From positions 1-49,750 of the IMG/VR virus record IMGVR_UViG_3300044641_002729: a DNA stretch of 49,750 bases. The stretch is one strand, 5' to 3'. How positions within the stretch are numbered: position 1 is the stretch's first letter; the number at the start of each line of letters is the position of its first letter. The notes under the pieces were generated by a model. The model ran no database searches. It was not told the origin of the DNA and saw only the letters and a program-made list of their open reading frames with translations. The position numbers and the translations under genes were made by a program. This DNA is from a virus. Positions 1-6,872 of the stretch are shown here, one piece after another.

Positions 1-230
1 CGCTCCAGAACGCAGAGATGATGTTCATGGATGGCTTTGACAACTGCCTCATCGGTACCGTCATGCTTGGTTCAAAGGTCGTAGCCTGTTACGATGTCGC
101 ACTGATAATAAAGCAGCACATCGCTGATGGCATGACTGAAGACGAGGCGTGGGAGTACTTTGAGTTCAACCAGTTGTCAGCCTACATTGGCGACAACTCC
201 CCTGTATTCCTAGTCCGAGACGCAGGATAA
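1..230 (+). CDS. small hypothetical protein, 5' end cut by the window edge
   Basis: This is the 3' part of the gene present in full at 48706-48996 (96 residues). The reading frame enters at base 3, and the first in-frame ATG, at 18, is internal. The protein is acidic and has no motif I recognise. Its stop overlaps the start of the primase-helicase by one base (TAATG), so the two are probably translated as a coupled pair at the end of the replication operon. No function is proposed. Confidence 0.8.
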   Translation, partial: LQNAEMMFMDGFDNCLIGTVMLGSKVVACYDVALIIKQHIADGMTEDEAWEYFEFNQLSAYIGDNSPVFLVRDAG

Positions 231-984
231 TGATTGACCAATCAAGGGTTGCTACGCACTTGCAACTCCTCTTTCCGTGTCCGCTCACGGAAAAGGAATA
301 CATTTGCTTGCGTGGTATAGGTGAAAAGGGAACCGAGCGAGAGGGCGTGTTCAAGGAGGATATCTTCCTCCATCCATTCAGTGACCCTGCTTGGATAATA
401 CACGCATGTAACCATGTTAAGCGTTGGTCCGACAACTCTATTGCGTCATTCGTAGTCCCAGGTGCTCTCAAAGAGGCAAGGGGAACCGCTGAAGCCGTGA
501 CTTGGCTGGCTAACATCGTCGTCGATATCGACAGCGGTGACACTACAACCAAGTTGCAACATGCGGAGAAATACCTAGGAAAACCCACTATGATTGTCGA
601 GTCTGGAGGAACAACCGATGAGGGGTTCCCAAAGGTGCATGCCTATTGGCAGATACCCCCGACCTCCGACATCGCAGGTGTGGTGAAACTCAGACACGCT
701 CTCGCAATCGCAGTAGGCGGGGACCCCCAGTTCGGACTTGGCGTTGCGTCAAACCCATATGGGCGTGCACACCAACCAGTCCGAATTGCTGGCTCGCTCA
801 ACTGCAAGGGGGGGAACAAGAAGCCAGTCTCCATAAGAGAGCACAACCCAGACAGCCTCATGCAAGACCCGACCGAACTGCTTACGCTCGTTGAGTCGAT
901 GCCAAGAGCCCCAGGTCTGCCAGAGATTACGGAAGACCAGCGATATCAGTTCAAGGCAGAGAAGAAGGTCGAACTAACAACCGA
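1..984. repeat. terminal direct repeat, copy 1 (circle closure)
   Basis: This stretch recurs at 48767-49750, an offset of 48,766 bases. I counted 25 base differences, about 97.5% identity, and every one appears synonymous in the two genes covered. Ten of them cluster between 544 and 593. An exact terminal repeat or ordinary assembly overlap would be identical, so the two ends most likely derive from different co-occurring strains of a circular or circularly permuted phage genome. Confidence 0.9.
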
Positions 985-2536
985 TGTTAAGGCTGGCGGT
1001 GATGGCGAAGAAACCAGATGGGGCATGTTCAACCGTGTCTCTGGTCACTACATCCATTGTGCCAGAGTCGGTGAGATGACCATCGAGGAAGCCAAGGACT
1101 CGACCTACGGATGGATGCAAGCACACATGCTCCCGCCATGGCCCGATGCTAGGTTCGGAGCAGAGTGGAAGAAACTCGTGAACAGGGATGTAGGCATACA
1201 CGGACAGTTCCCGAAGATGCAGGAGCCAATCATCCCGCAAGGAAACGGCCTTGAGATATGGGCGGCACACCGCTGGTCGATGGGTGAGTCACCCAAGCGT
1301 CAGTTCATAGTGCCGGGACTTATCCTAGCAGGGAAGCACCAACTCATGGTAGCCGAAGGTGGTGCTGGCAAGACCTTCTTGGCACTCGACCTTGCGATGA
1401 AGGTTGCGTCATTCACAGACTGCAAACCAGAGAACACCCACCAGTGGTGCGGTAAGCCTATCACCATGGGTGGAACAACCGTTATACTGACAACCGAGGA
1501 CGACAAGGAGGAACTCCACATCCGACTCAACGACATCGACCCAGAAGGAAGATTGCGTGCAGTCGCTGGAGATAAGTTCATCGTCCTTCCCACCATCAAC
1601 ACAGGCGGTGCTTTCTGTCTCGCAGAGCGGGACGCACGCACAGGAGAAATCAAAGCCTCAAAGAAGTGGGCAGAGATGCTGGGCATGCTGTCGTCAATCA
1701 AGGACCTAACGCTCGTAGTCGTGGATACGCTGAACTCAACGCTTCACGGTGACGAGAACTCAGCCATCGTAATCAACGAGTTCGTCCGTCAAGCCTCGCA
1801 GGTGTGCGGTCAGTTAGGAGCAGCGTTGCTCATGACTCACCACATCCGCAAGCAGGGAGACGAACCAATCCGTAATGCTGAGGACATGAAGTCAGCCGTG
1901 CGTGGCTCGTCAGCCCTGCCAGCAGCCTTCCGCTCCGTCATTGGCATCTGGCATTGTTCAGACTACGACAGACGCATGCAAGCGATGGGACTGACCCCCG
2001 AGCGTGGATGGCTGTGGAAGATGGCTATCATCAAGGCAAACAACCCAGAGATGATGCGTGGCGAACTCACCTTGCTTCGCAACGAGACAGGCTTGCTCCG
2101 TGATGTGTCCGATGACGACTCGTTCCACTCCGTCAATACCAACGAGCGTGAGGCTTGGCTGTTCATGGCTATTCGCCTTGGCTCCGAGGCTGGACACCCA
2201 TACTCCGTGGAAGGCAAGAACGCAAAGAGCGGACTTTATCGCAGAAGGGGAGAACTACCCCCCCTCCTCCGACAGACAGGCCCGAGCGAACTCGCTCATA
2301 TGGTGGACAAGATGCTACAAAGTGGGGTCATTATCACGGCATCTGCGTCTGGAACAGAGAAGAAGTGGCTTGACACACCCCAGGGACGGTATGCAAATTG
2401 CGATGAAGATGGAGAAGAAATCAGTTCTGGTGCATACCTCGACCAGCCCAAATGGGCTGATTATGAATACGACCACGAAGTGAAATCCTGCATCAGAAAG
2501 GGAACCAAGAAGCCTAAAAACCACTTCGACTCGTGA
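230..2536 (+). CDS. AEP primase - RepA-like hexameric helicase fusion
   Basis: A replication protein of 768 residues with two parts. The N-terminal part carries the three archaeo-eukaryotic primase signatures: an acidic pair in VVDIDSGD (residues ~96-103), a histidine in KVHAYW (~135) and the later VRIAGSLNCKGG block (~184-195). The second part is a RecA/RepA-type ATPase with Walker A EGGAGKT (~377-384), Walker B LVVVDTLNS (~494-502) and a downstream MTHHIRK segment. Such fusions prime and unwind DNA at the fork. Since no replicative polymerase is encoded, host polymerase probably extends the primers, or the AEP domain has polymerase activity. The start overlaps the preceding stop (TAATG), and a second partial copy begins at 48996. 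Motif TTGCGTCANTC lies inside at 441 and 1404. Confidence 0.85.
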   Translation: MIDQSRVATHLQLLFPCPLTEKEYICLRGIGEKGTEREGVFKEDIFLHPFSDPAWIIHACNHVKRWSDNSIASFVVPGALKEARGTAEAVTWLANIVVDIDSGDTTTKLQHAEKYLGKPTMIVESGGTTDEGFPKVHAYWQIPPTSDIAGVVKLRHALAIAVGGDPQFGLGVASNPYGRAHQPVRIAGSLNCKGGNKKPVSIREHNPDSLMQDPTELLTLVESMPRAPGLPEITEDQRYQFKAEKKVELTTDVKAGGDGEETRWGMFNRVSGHYIHCARVGEMTIEEAKDSTYGWMQAHMLPPWPDARFGAEWKKLVNRDVGIHGQFPKMQEPIIPQGNGLEIWAAHRWSMGESPKRQFIVPGLILAGKHQLMVAEGGAGKTFLALDLAMKVASFTDCKPENTHQWCGKPITMGGTTVILTTEDDKEELHIRLNDIDPEGRLRAVAGDKFIVLPTINTGGAFCLAERDARTGEIKASKKWAEMLGMLSSIKDLTLVVVDTLNSTLHGDENSAIVINEFVRQASQVCGQLGAALLMTHHIRKQGDEPIRNAEDMKSAVRGSSALPAAFRSVIGIWHCSDYDRRMQAMGLTPERGWLWKMAIIKANNPEMMRGELTLLRNETGLLRDVSDDDSFHSVNTNEREAWLFMAIRLGSEAGHPYSVEGKNAKSGLYRRRGELPPLLRQTGPSELAHMVDKMLQSGVIITASASGTEKKWLDTPQGRYANCDEDGEEISSGAYLDQPKWADYEYDHEVKSCIRKGTKKPKNHFDS

Positions 2537-2543
2537 AATCTAT

Positions 2544-2615
2544 CAGCCAGTATCTCAATGGTAGAGTCCCTGTTTTGGGTACAGGGTGTTGCAGGTTCAA
2601 GTCCTGTCTGGCTGA
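2544..2615 (+). tRNA. tRNA-Pro (anticodon TGG)
   Basis: The cloverleaf has acceptor CAGCCAG/CTGGCTG, U8-A9, anticodon stem CCTGT/ACAGG, loop TTTGGGT, T arm GCAGG/CCTGT and discriminator A. CCA is not encoded. It starts 7 bases after the primase-helicase stop and opens the seven-tRNA cluster. It reads CCA, the dominant proline codon of the virion genes. Confidence 0.9.
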
Positions 2616-2621
2616 CTCCTT

Positions 2622-2692
2622 GGGGCGTTCTTTCAATGGCAGGAAATCCCGTTTGCAATGGGACAATGGGGGTTCGATTCCCCCCCGCTCCA
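2622..2692 (+). tRNA. tRNA-Ala (anticodon TGC)
   Basis: The acceptor GGGGCG pairs with CGCTCC and contains the G3-U70 wobble that identifies alanine tRNAs. The anticodon stem is TCCCG/TGGGA with loop TTTGCAA, the T arm is five G-C pairs around TTCGATT, and the discriminator is A. The seventh acceptor pair (T-C) is mismatched. CCA is not encoded. Confidence 0.88.
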
Positions 2693-2697
2693 CTTTC

Positions 2698-2769
2698 GCC
2701 ACAGTAGCACAATGGCAGTGCGTCTCTTTTGTAAAGAGCAGGTTGTCGGTTCGACTCCGACCTGTGGCT
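2698..2769 (+). tRNA. tRNA-Thr (anticodon TGT)
   Basis: The acceptor is GCCACAG/CTGTGGC, the anticodon loop TTTGTAA, the T arm GTCGG/CCGAC around TTCGACT, and the discriminator T. One anticodon-stem pair is mismatched. It reads ACA/ACG. Confidence 0.9.
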
Positions 2770-2776
2770 CTCTTTC

Positions 2777-2849
2777 ACAGCGGTAACTCAATTGGCAGAG
2801 TGCCAGTCTTCCAAACTGGTTGTTGCGAGTTCGACCCTCGTCCGCTGTA
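2777..2849 (+). tRNA. tRNA-Gly (anticodon TCC)
   Basis: The acceptor is ACAGCGG/CCGCTGT, D stem ACTC/GAGT, anticodon stem CCAGT/ACTGG with loop CTTCCAA, T arm GCGAG/CTCGT and discriminator A. It reads GGA/GGG. Confidence 0.9.
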
Positions 2850-2853
2850 TTTT

Positions 2854-2938
2854 GGAAGGTTGGCAGAGCGGCTTATTGCACCTGTCTTGAAAACAGGCGT
2901 GGGTCAAACCACCACAGGTTCAAATCCTGTACCTTCCG
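2854..2938 (+). tRNA. tRNA-Ser (anticodon TGA)
   Basis: This gene is 85 nt long with the long variable arm typical of serine tRNAs. The acceptor is GGAAGGT/ACCTTCC, the anticodon stem CCTGT/ACAGG with loop CTTGAAA, and the discriminator G. It reads TCA/TCG. Confidence 0.93.
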
Positions 2939-2940
2939 AG

Positions 2941-3012
2941 GCTCCCTTAGTTCAACGGATAGAACACCTGCCTTCTAAGCAGGTTATCTTGGTTCGATTC
3001 CAAGAGGGAGCG
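2941..3012 (+). tRNA. tRNA-Arg (anticodon TCT)
   Basis: The acceptor is GCTCCCT/AGGGAGC, the anticodon stem CCTGC/GCAGG with loop CTTCTAA, and the T arm CTTGG/CCAAG. It reads AGA/AGG, which are heavily used in the 12.7-43 kb virion genes, whereas the 5.7-12.6 kb block uses CGT/CGC. Confidence 0.93.
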
Positions 3013-3020
3013 CCATTTCG

Positions 3021-3031
3021 TTGCGTCAATC
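3021..3031 (+). repeat. TTGCGTCANTC element in the tRNA spacer
   Basis: This copy (TTGCGTCAATC) lies in the 102-base spacer between tRNA-Arg and tRNA-Ile2. The spacer otherwise contains only a run of GAC/CCA-rich triplets and no convincing gene. Confidence 0.8.
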
Positions 3032-3114
3032 CTAACGACCCAGATGACCCAAGTAACCCATCTGACGATGACTACTTTGACCCAGGCGACAGCAATACTT
3101 GGCTTCAAGAAAAA

Positions 3115-3190
3115 GGGCCCTTAGCTCAATGGTTAGAGCAGTCCCCTCATAAGGGATTGGTTGTCGGTTCAAATCCGACAGGGCCCACCA
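3115..3190 (+). tRNA. tRNA-Ile2 (anticodon CAT, reads ATA)
   Basis: The acceptor is GGGCCCT/AGGGCCC with an encoded CCA, the only one in the cluster. The loop is CTCATAA, and the D arm (TTAGCTCAATGGTTAGAGCA) and overall layout closely match E. coli tRNA-Ile2 rather than elongator or initiator tRNA-Met. In the known family C34 is converted to lysidine by host TilS so that the tRNA reads ATA. ATA is common in the phage late genes. The Ile2 assignment is inference from resemblance, while the CAT anticodon is read directly. Confidence 0.85.
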
Positions 3191-3199
3191 ATTATAACC

Positions 3200-3556
3200 A
3201 TGAGCGATTTACCAAACAAACAACCAGATGACGACCTGTCTCAACTTTTCGATGGTGTCGTAGGCTTGGAAAAACAACCACTCCAATACTCTCTTGTCGC
3301 AACCATATGGTCGGAGAAGAAGGAAAAACCTGTATCTGGTTTAAAGTTGGGCATGCCGTGGCTCGGTGAGGCTCCAATGGAGATGAATACCATCGAAGCC
3401 ATGCGTAAGTCAGCGAAGGACTTTCTATTTTATTTTGACGAAAAACCACGAATAATGGCACACATAACCAGACGAACAAGAAAGCGGGGCAAGCCAGCCA
3501 CATTGGAGATTGTGTATTCTGGTCGTGTGCCATACCAACTTCTAGACGAACTATGA
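3200..3556 (+). CDS. hypothetical protein
   Basis: A protein of 118 residues. I start it at the ATG at 3200 (MSDLPNKQ), ten bases after the last tRNA, because the upstream in-frame ATG at 3161 lies inside the tRNA. The C-terminal half is basic (RRTRKRGKP). No family was recognised. Its stop overlaps the endolysin start (ATGA), which makes it the first gene of a tight run of six small genes ending at 4963. Confidence 0.7.
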   Translation: MSDLPNKQPDDDLSQLFDGVVGLEKQPLQYSLVATIWSEKKEKPVSGLKLGMPWLGEAPMEMNTIEAMRKSAKDFLFYFDEKPRIMAHITRRTRKRGKPATLEIVYSGRVPYQLLDEL

Positions 3557-4005
3557 TACTCACAAGCATCCTGCTAACAGCCTCGATATTTGGACCAATC
3601 GAATCAAAGGACAACAACAAGATAGCAGACTGCATAGCATTGGTAGAAAGCGGAGACAACCACCTTGCCATAGGAGATGGCGGTAAGGCGGTAGGAGCCT
3701 ACCAGATGCACAGACAGGCTTGGGAGGATGCCAACAAGCTGCGGCAGCTGAATGGTCTGTTGCGTCATTCTTGGTCCTCTCGGTTCAACCCTGCTGTCCA
3801 GCGTGACATGGCTCTCGCCTACATCCAATGGATAAGGAGGGCGTTCTATTCTTCATACGGCATACTCCCTTCACCTATGCATGTCTATCATGCATACACC
3901 ATGGGCTTCACGAAGTCGAAATCAGTTGACTTTGGCATGAACGAACTGCCATCATTCAAACGCAACGCCATACAACGCTTCACCACACTATACAATAACA
4001 GATGA
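3553..4005 (+). CDS. endolysin, lytic transglycosylase / lysozyme-like
   Basis: A protein of 150 residues that probably cleaves host peptidoglycan at lysis. The segment ALVESGDNHLAIGDGG followed by AVGAYQM (residues ~29-54) is the typical catalytic block of SLT/lysozyme-fold enzymes, with E32 as the likely catalytic acid. The hydrophobic N-terminus (MILTSILLTASIFG) looks like a signal or SAR sequence, which would allow export without passing through the holin pore. It lies far from the holin and spanin candidates at 43.1-44.2 kb. It overlaps both neighbours by four bases (ATGA). TTGCGTCATTC occurs at 3760, read as L-R-H-S. Confidence 0.75.
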   Translation: MILTSILLTASIFGPIESKDNNKIADCIALVESGDNHLAIGDGGKAVGAYQMHRQAWEDANKLRQLNGLLRHSWSSRFNPAVQRDMALAYIQWIRRAFYSSYGILPSPMHVYHAYTMGFTKSKSVDFGMNELPSFKRNAIQRFTTLYNNR

Positions 4006-4217
4006 AAGAATACTACCACAAGAGCGAAGGACATACCCGCCTTGCTCATGCACTCCGACAGTCTCGCTTCCGTGGCGAGAACGCACCTGTCGTCATCGAC
4101 CAAGCCACGGCACAGATAATAGTGGATGCATACAAGATGCGTCTGGAGGAAGCAAGGAAGCGTGAAATCGCAAACAACCGTAGGAAGAAACTTCTCAACA
4201 TCGAAACCAATGACTAA
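4002..4217 (+). CDS. small basic hypothetical protein
   Basis: A protein of 71 residues, basic at both ends, with a likely helix (EEARKREIANNRRKK) near the C-terminus. It overlaps the endolysin by ATGA. No function is proposed. Confidence 0.65.
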   Translation: MKEYYHKSEGHTRLAHALRQSRFRGENAPVVIDQATAQIIVDAYKMRLEEARKREIANNRRKKLLNIETND

Positions 4218-4527
4218 CATGAGCCAATCAATACCAACATTAAAAGCAGAATTAGAAAAGTGGAAGAAACACGCCAAAGCCCTGCAAACACAGGCCGATA
4301 AACTCCAGATAGAAAGCGAGCGTCTCCACGAAAGAGCAAAAACCATGGAAGCACGAACGCTCCATCTTGAGAAACTTGGCTCTGCGTTGGCTACGCAAGT
4401 CCTCATACAGATGCTTAACGGACTTCGCTCCGAACCTCTCATACAAGCGTATTGCAATTGGCGTGACGAGATAGTAGGATACCCAGACTTCAAACCCACC
4501 CCTGGTCGTAAAAAGAAAAAGCGATGA
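4210..4527 (+). CDS. coiled-coil hypothetical protein
   Basis: A protein of 105 residues from the ATG at 4210, which overlaps the preceding stop. The in-frame ATG at 4219, just after that stop, is equally plausible. Residues ~10-60 form a long charged heptad-like coiled coil (LKAELEKWKKHAKAL), and the tail is strongly basic (GRKKKKR). The lysine-rich end suggests nucleic-acid or membrane contact. It overlaps the next gene by ATGA. Confidence 0.65.
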   Translation: MTNMSQSIPTLKAELEKWKKHAKALQTQADKLQIESERLHERAKTMEARTLHLEKLGSALATQVLIQMLNGLRSEPLIQAYCNWRDEIVGYPDFKPTPGRKKKKR

Positions 4528-4751
4528 GCAACTACATTGATGTAATCGACAGGCTTGGCTTCGACTCTTGGTGCAACAATCTTGTCGTAGACCAAATCGA
4601 GAACATAACAACCAACAAGGGGAAAACCACCTTGCAGGACGATGACATGTCCTTCTCAATGTCTTGGGGTGACGGCAAGGGCGTTGCGTCAATCCGTGCC
4701 TACACCAGCAGCGGATGGCAGGAAACCACCATCGAGTTCAAACTGCCATGA
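4524..4751 (+). CDS. small acidic hypothetical protein
   Basis: A protein of 75 residues, acidic, with alternating polar and hydrophobic stretches that suggest a small beta-rich domain. No family was recognised. It overlaps both neighbours by ATGA. TTGCGTCAATC at 4684 is read in the V-A-S-I frame. Confidence 0.65.
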   Translation: MSNYIDVIDRLGFDSWCNNLVVDQIENITTNKGKTTLQDDDMSFSMSWGDGKGVASIRAYTSSGWQETTIEFKLP

Positions 4752-4963
4752 TTATCCACGAGTTCAAGAACCCGATACCCGTCAAAACACCCCTCGGATA
4801 CGGCTGGATGCTGTATGTCCGTGATGGTGGAACTTGGTCAAACGATGTGTTTGCCATAGTCCAAGAGGAGGATGGCATCATTAGGCACTTCCGCACAGAC
4901 CAATTCTGCGTGTTGCAGAACCCGACCTTCGACATAACCAACAAAGAGGAGCGAGGAAAGTGA
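4748..4963 (+). CDS. small hypothetical protein
   Basis: A protein of 71 residues beginning MIIHEFKNPIPVKTPLGYGW. I chose the ATG at 4748 because it overlaps the previous stop (ATGA) like the other genes of this run. An ATG at 4715 would overlap by 37 bases. The content is beta-strand-like, with no known motif. Its stop lies at the edge of the repeat-rich non-coding stretch. Confidence 0.65.
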   Translation: MIIHEFKNPIPVKTPLGYGWMLYVRDGGTWSNDVFAIVQEEDGIIRHFRTDQFCVLQNPTFDITNKEERGK

Positions 4964-5200
4964 GGATATCCTCGTCGCTTCCTTTGAGGATGATAAATGC
5001 GTAAGTGTATGACTATCAACAACCTAACACCTTCCTCGACCCCCCTTCCTCGACCCATGCGTAAGTCGTTGGTAATCAACGAGGATGATGAGGATATATA
5101 TAGGTATTAGTAAGCCCCAAGGGGGCGCTTACGCTCTTGTTGCTTACAACCTATATCGCCCATTGGAACTTATGTAAGGAAAAAACCACTACAAACAAAC
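4964..5200. other. non-coding repeat-rich stretch, candidate replication origin
   Basis: Over 237 bases with no gene there is a palindrome GAGGATATCCTC (4962-4973, starting in the preceding stop codon) and a direct repeat ATGCGTAAGT at 4997-5006 and 5057-5066, exactly 60 bases apart. The same core recurs inverted at 5127-5134 (GCTTACGC), and CTTCCTCGACCC occurs twice (5031-5042, 5045-5056). An AT-rich tract (ATATATAGGTATTAG) starts near 5094 and a G/C hairpin lies near 5112-5130. Iteron-like repeats next to an AT-rich tract are a common origin layout, but an operator array for the downstream gene is also possible. Confidence 0.45.
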
Positions 5201-5665
5201 ATGTCAAACAACCTTCAATCCATGGAACTGTTCACCAAGACTCTGGGAACTCCAAGACCACAACCCAGACCACGCTTCTTCCAGAACAGGGTCATAGCCA
5301 ACAGCAATCCAAATGCCCAATTATGGAAAAGGATACTCGTTGCGTCACTCCTTGACCAGAAACAGAAGCAACTGTGGAAACAGCCATCCCCAGACTCGCC
5401 CATGGCTATTGTCATGGTGTTTATGTTCGCAACCCCAGACAAGTCACGCTGGGGGACATGCCACAACCACCGCCCAGACACGGACAACCTCGCCAAACTC
5501 GTTCTTGATGTGATGACACAGGTTGGCATCATGGAGGACGACTGCATCGTGTCTCGCCTCGTTGTCGAGAAAGTCTGGTGCAAGCCAACCGAAGAAGGAC
5601 TCAACATGTCCGTCTGCTCCCTGCCCAGCGGAAAGGGATATAAGAAAATAAATAAACACGCTTGA
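5201..5665 (+). CDS. rusA: RusA-family Holliday junction resolvase
   Basis: A protein of 154 residues, a little longer than the E. coli RusA length of about 120. The signature RPDTDNLAKLVLDVM (~residues 91-105) supplies the paired aspartates, followed by GIMEDDCIV (~109-117) with further acidic residues, as in RusA active sites that bind magnesium and nick four-way junctions. It would resolve recombination or replication intermediates before packaging and so complement the Sak4-like protein at 44.9 kb. It is preceded by an A/C-rich leader with no Shine-Dalgarno site. TTGCGTCACTC at 5340 is read V-A-S-L. Confidence 0.8.
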   Translation: MSNNLQSMELFTKTLGTPRPQPRPRFFQNRVIANSNPNAQLWKRILVASLLDQKQKQLWKQPSPDSPMAIVMVFMFATPDKSRWGTCHNHRPDTDNLAKLVLDVMTQVGIMEDDCIVSRLVVEKVWCKPTEEGLNMSVCSLPSGKGYKKINKHA

Positions 5666-5677
5666 CGGTCATAGCCG

Positions 5678-5688
5678 TTGCGTCAATC
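5678..5688 (+). repeat. TTGCGTCANTC element upstream of small gene
   Basis: The copy TTGCGTCAATC sits in the 47-base gap after rusA, 24 bases before the next start. The sequence after the element is an A/C-only leader (5697-5712). Confidence 0.8.
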
Positions 5689-5712
5689 TCACCTCGCACA
5701 ACACAACACACC

Positions 5713-5928
5713 ATGAGCAAAACATACGCATGCGACATCCTGCCCAGCCATGAGCAGAACTATGAAACCAAGGAGATGGGCTGGGTAGTCCGTATCCACG
5801 ATGAAACCAACGACCTCGCTTGCGAGCGTTGGTATGACACCCAGAAAGAAGCCGATGCCTTCATCGAAGGCTTTGTCGCACTTTCGGAGTTGCAATCCAA
5901 TGACGGCATCATCAACCTTGACGAATAA
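5713..5928 (+). CDS. small acidic hypothetical protein
   Basis: A protein of 71 residues beginning MSKTYACDILPSH. The open frame extends upstream only through a TTG at 5662, which would make the TTGCGTCAATC element coding. The ATG at 5713 follows a 16-base A/C-only leader like those of other genes here, so I prefer it. The protein contains a pattern (WVVRIHDETNDLACERWYDT) compatible with a small alpha-beta fold. No family was recognised. Confidence 0.65.
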   Translation: MSKTYACDILPSHEQNYETKEMGWVVRIHDETNDLACERWYDTQKEADAFIEGFVALSELQSNDGIINLDE

Positions 5929-5931
5929 CCA

Positions 5932-6441
5932 ATGAGCGAAGATTTCTTCTGTGACAACTGCGGAGACAAACTCCATGAATACAAGTTTCACTCCTACCAA
6001 GAGTGTCCTTGGCACACGGCATCAACCATCATTGGCGAGTCTGCTTGCCTTTGCGTCAAATGCGTGAACATGTTTTCCCCAACCACCAAACAAACACACA
6101 CACACATGAAACTAACAACCCGCATCAAGAACCAAATCTCGCTCTGGCTTTTCGGAGTGGACGCACAGACCATCGGCAAGCACATCCGTATCCTTGAAGG
6201 AAAGAGCCTTGTCACCAGCGGTGAGGGCGACCTCCGCATCAAGGCTATCGAGGACAAACTCAAGGAGATGGACAACAACCCCAACGAATATGTTGACCGT
6301 AGTGATGTCTGGGACATGGCATGCGAAACCGTCAGCGAGGAGGTTCCCACCATGTTTGAACACCTCATGGAACAGGACGACTTCAAGAAGAAGATTGTCA
6401 CCATCGTCCAAGCCTCCAAGCGTAAGCCGAAGAAAAAGTAA
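5932..6441 (+). CDS. zinc-ribbon-like protein, possibly two proteins from one frame
   Basis: A protein of 169 residues. The first ~45 residues hold a CDNC pair and a CVKC pair with further Cys/His between them, as in a small zinc ribbon. The rest is helical and ends in a basic tail (RKPKKK). Inside the frame, bases 6077-6105 are only A and C and run straight into an in-frame ATG at 6106, just like the leaders of neighbouring genes. Translation may therefore also start at 6106 and give a 111-residue protein (MKLTTRIKNQ). No stop codon separates the two parts. Confidence 0.6.
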   Translation: MSEDFFCDNCGDKLHEYKFHSYQECPWHTASTIIGESACLCVKCVNMFSPTTKQTHTHMKLTTRIKNQISLWLFGVDAQTIGKHIRILEGKSLVTSGEGDLRIKAIEDKLKEMDNNPNEYVDRSDVWDMACETVSEEVPTMFEHLMEQDDFKKKIVTIVQASKRKPKKK

Positions 6442-6445
6442 ACCG

Positions 6446-6456
6446 TTGCGTCATTC
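6446..6456 (+). repeat. TTGCGTCANTC element before the 103-residue gene
   Basis: The copy TTGCGTCATTC lies five bases after the stop of the zinc-ribbon gene. It is followed by a C/T-rich run and then by a 27-base A/C-only leader (6465-6491). Confidence 0.8.
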
Positions 6457-6491
6457 CTTTCCCTCCCACCCAAACCAAAAACCAAAACACC

Positions 6492-6803
6492 ATGGAAGAA
6501 GAAACGCCCACCACCCCCACCGACACCCAGCCCACGCCCCAGCGTCGTGGTCGGGGCAGGAAACTGCTCACCGACACCCCGCCTCGCACCGACACGGCTA
6601 ACTGCGTCATGCACCATGTCCGTATCCACGAGACGCTGGATGCCATCGTCCGTAGCATCGTGACCAAGCGTGGCATCTCGTTCCGAGACGCATCCGAGGA
6701 AGCCTTGCTCGCTTGGGCTAACGCCAATGGCGTTCGGGTCGAGACTCGTGAGGTTGCCATCGTGCGTCCCGACACCGAAACTCGTTTCGAGGTTGCTGGC
6801 TGA
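6492..6803 (+). CDS. hypothetical protein with ribbon-helix-helix-like C-terminal half
   Basis: A protein of 103 residues. The first ~35 are a low-complexity Thr/Pro/Arg linker (PTTPTDTQPTPQRRGRGRK). The remainder contains VRIHETLDAIVRSIVTKRG and ASEEALLAWANANG, a strand-helix-helix pattern similar to small DNA-binding regulators, but no signature is decisive. It is followed by an intrinsic terminator, so it closes a transcription unit. GC-rich codons set it apart from the virion genes. Confidence 0.65.
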   Translation: MEEETPTTPTDTQPTPQRRGRGRKLLTDTPPRTDTANCVMHHVRIHETLDAIVRSIVTKRGISFRDASEEALLAWANANGVRVETREVAIVRPDTETRFEVAG

Positions 6804-6814
6804 CAATCGAGCCG

Positions 6815-6825
6815 TTGCGTCAATC
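6815..6825 (+). repeat. TTGCGTCANTC element just before a terminator
   Basis: The copy TTGCGTCAATC lies between the stop at 6803 and the hairpin at 6828. This is the only intergenic copy placed before rather than after a terminator. Another copy follows the T-tract at 6873. Confidence 0.8.
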
Positions 6826-6827
6826 CC

Positions 6828-6858
6828 AGCCCATGACTAATCCTCATGGGCTTTTTTG
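6828..6858 (+). terminator. intrinsic terminator
   Basis: Stem AGCCCATGA (6828-6836) pairs perfectly with TCATGGGCT (6844-6852), with a 7-base loop and then a run of T. It separates the 103-residue gene from the AAA+ ATPase unit. Confidence 0.85.
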
Positions 6859-6872
6859 TTTTTACTTTTTTG

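Noticed and set aside
3115-3190. tRNA-Met for the CAT anticodon gene
   Set aside because: The D arm, anticodon loop CTCATAA and general sequence are much closer to tRNA-Ile2, and the late genes use ATA often.
2533-3231. Open frame of 232 residues across the tRNA cluster
   Set aside because: It runs through six complete tRNA genes and into a seventh, has no codon pattern like its neighbours, and is open only by chance.
5994-6806. 270-residue open frame on the - strand
   Set aside because: It spans two + strand genes and the element and leader between them, and has Gly/Val-rich sequence typical of antisense shadows.
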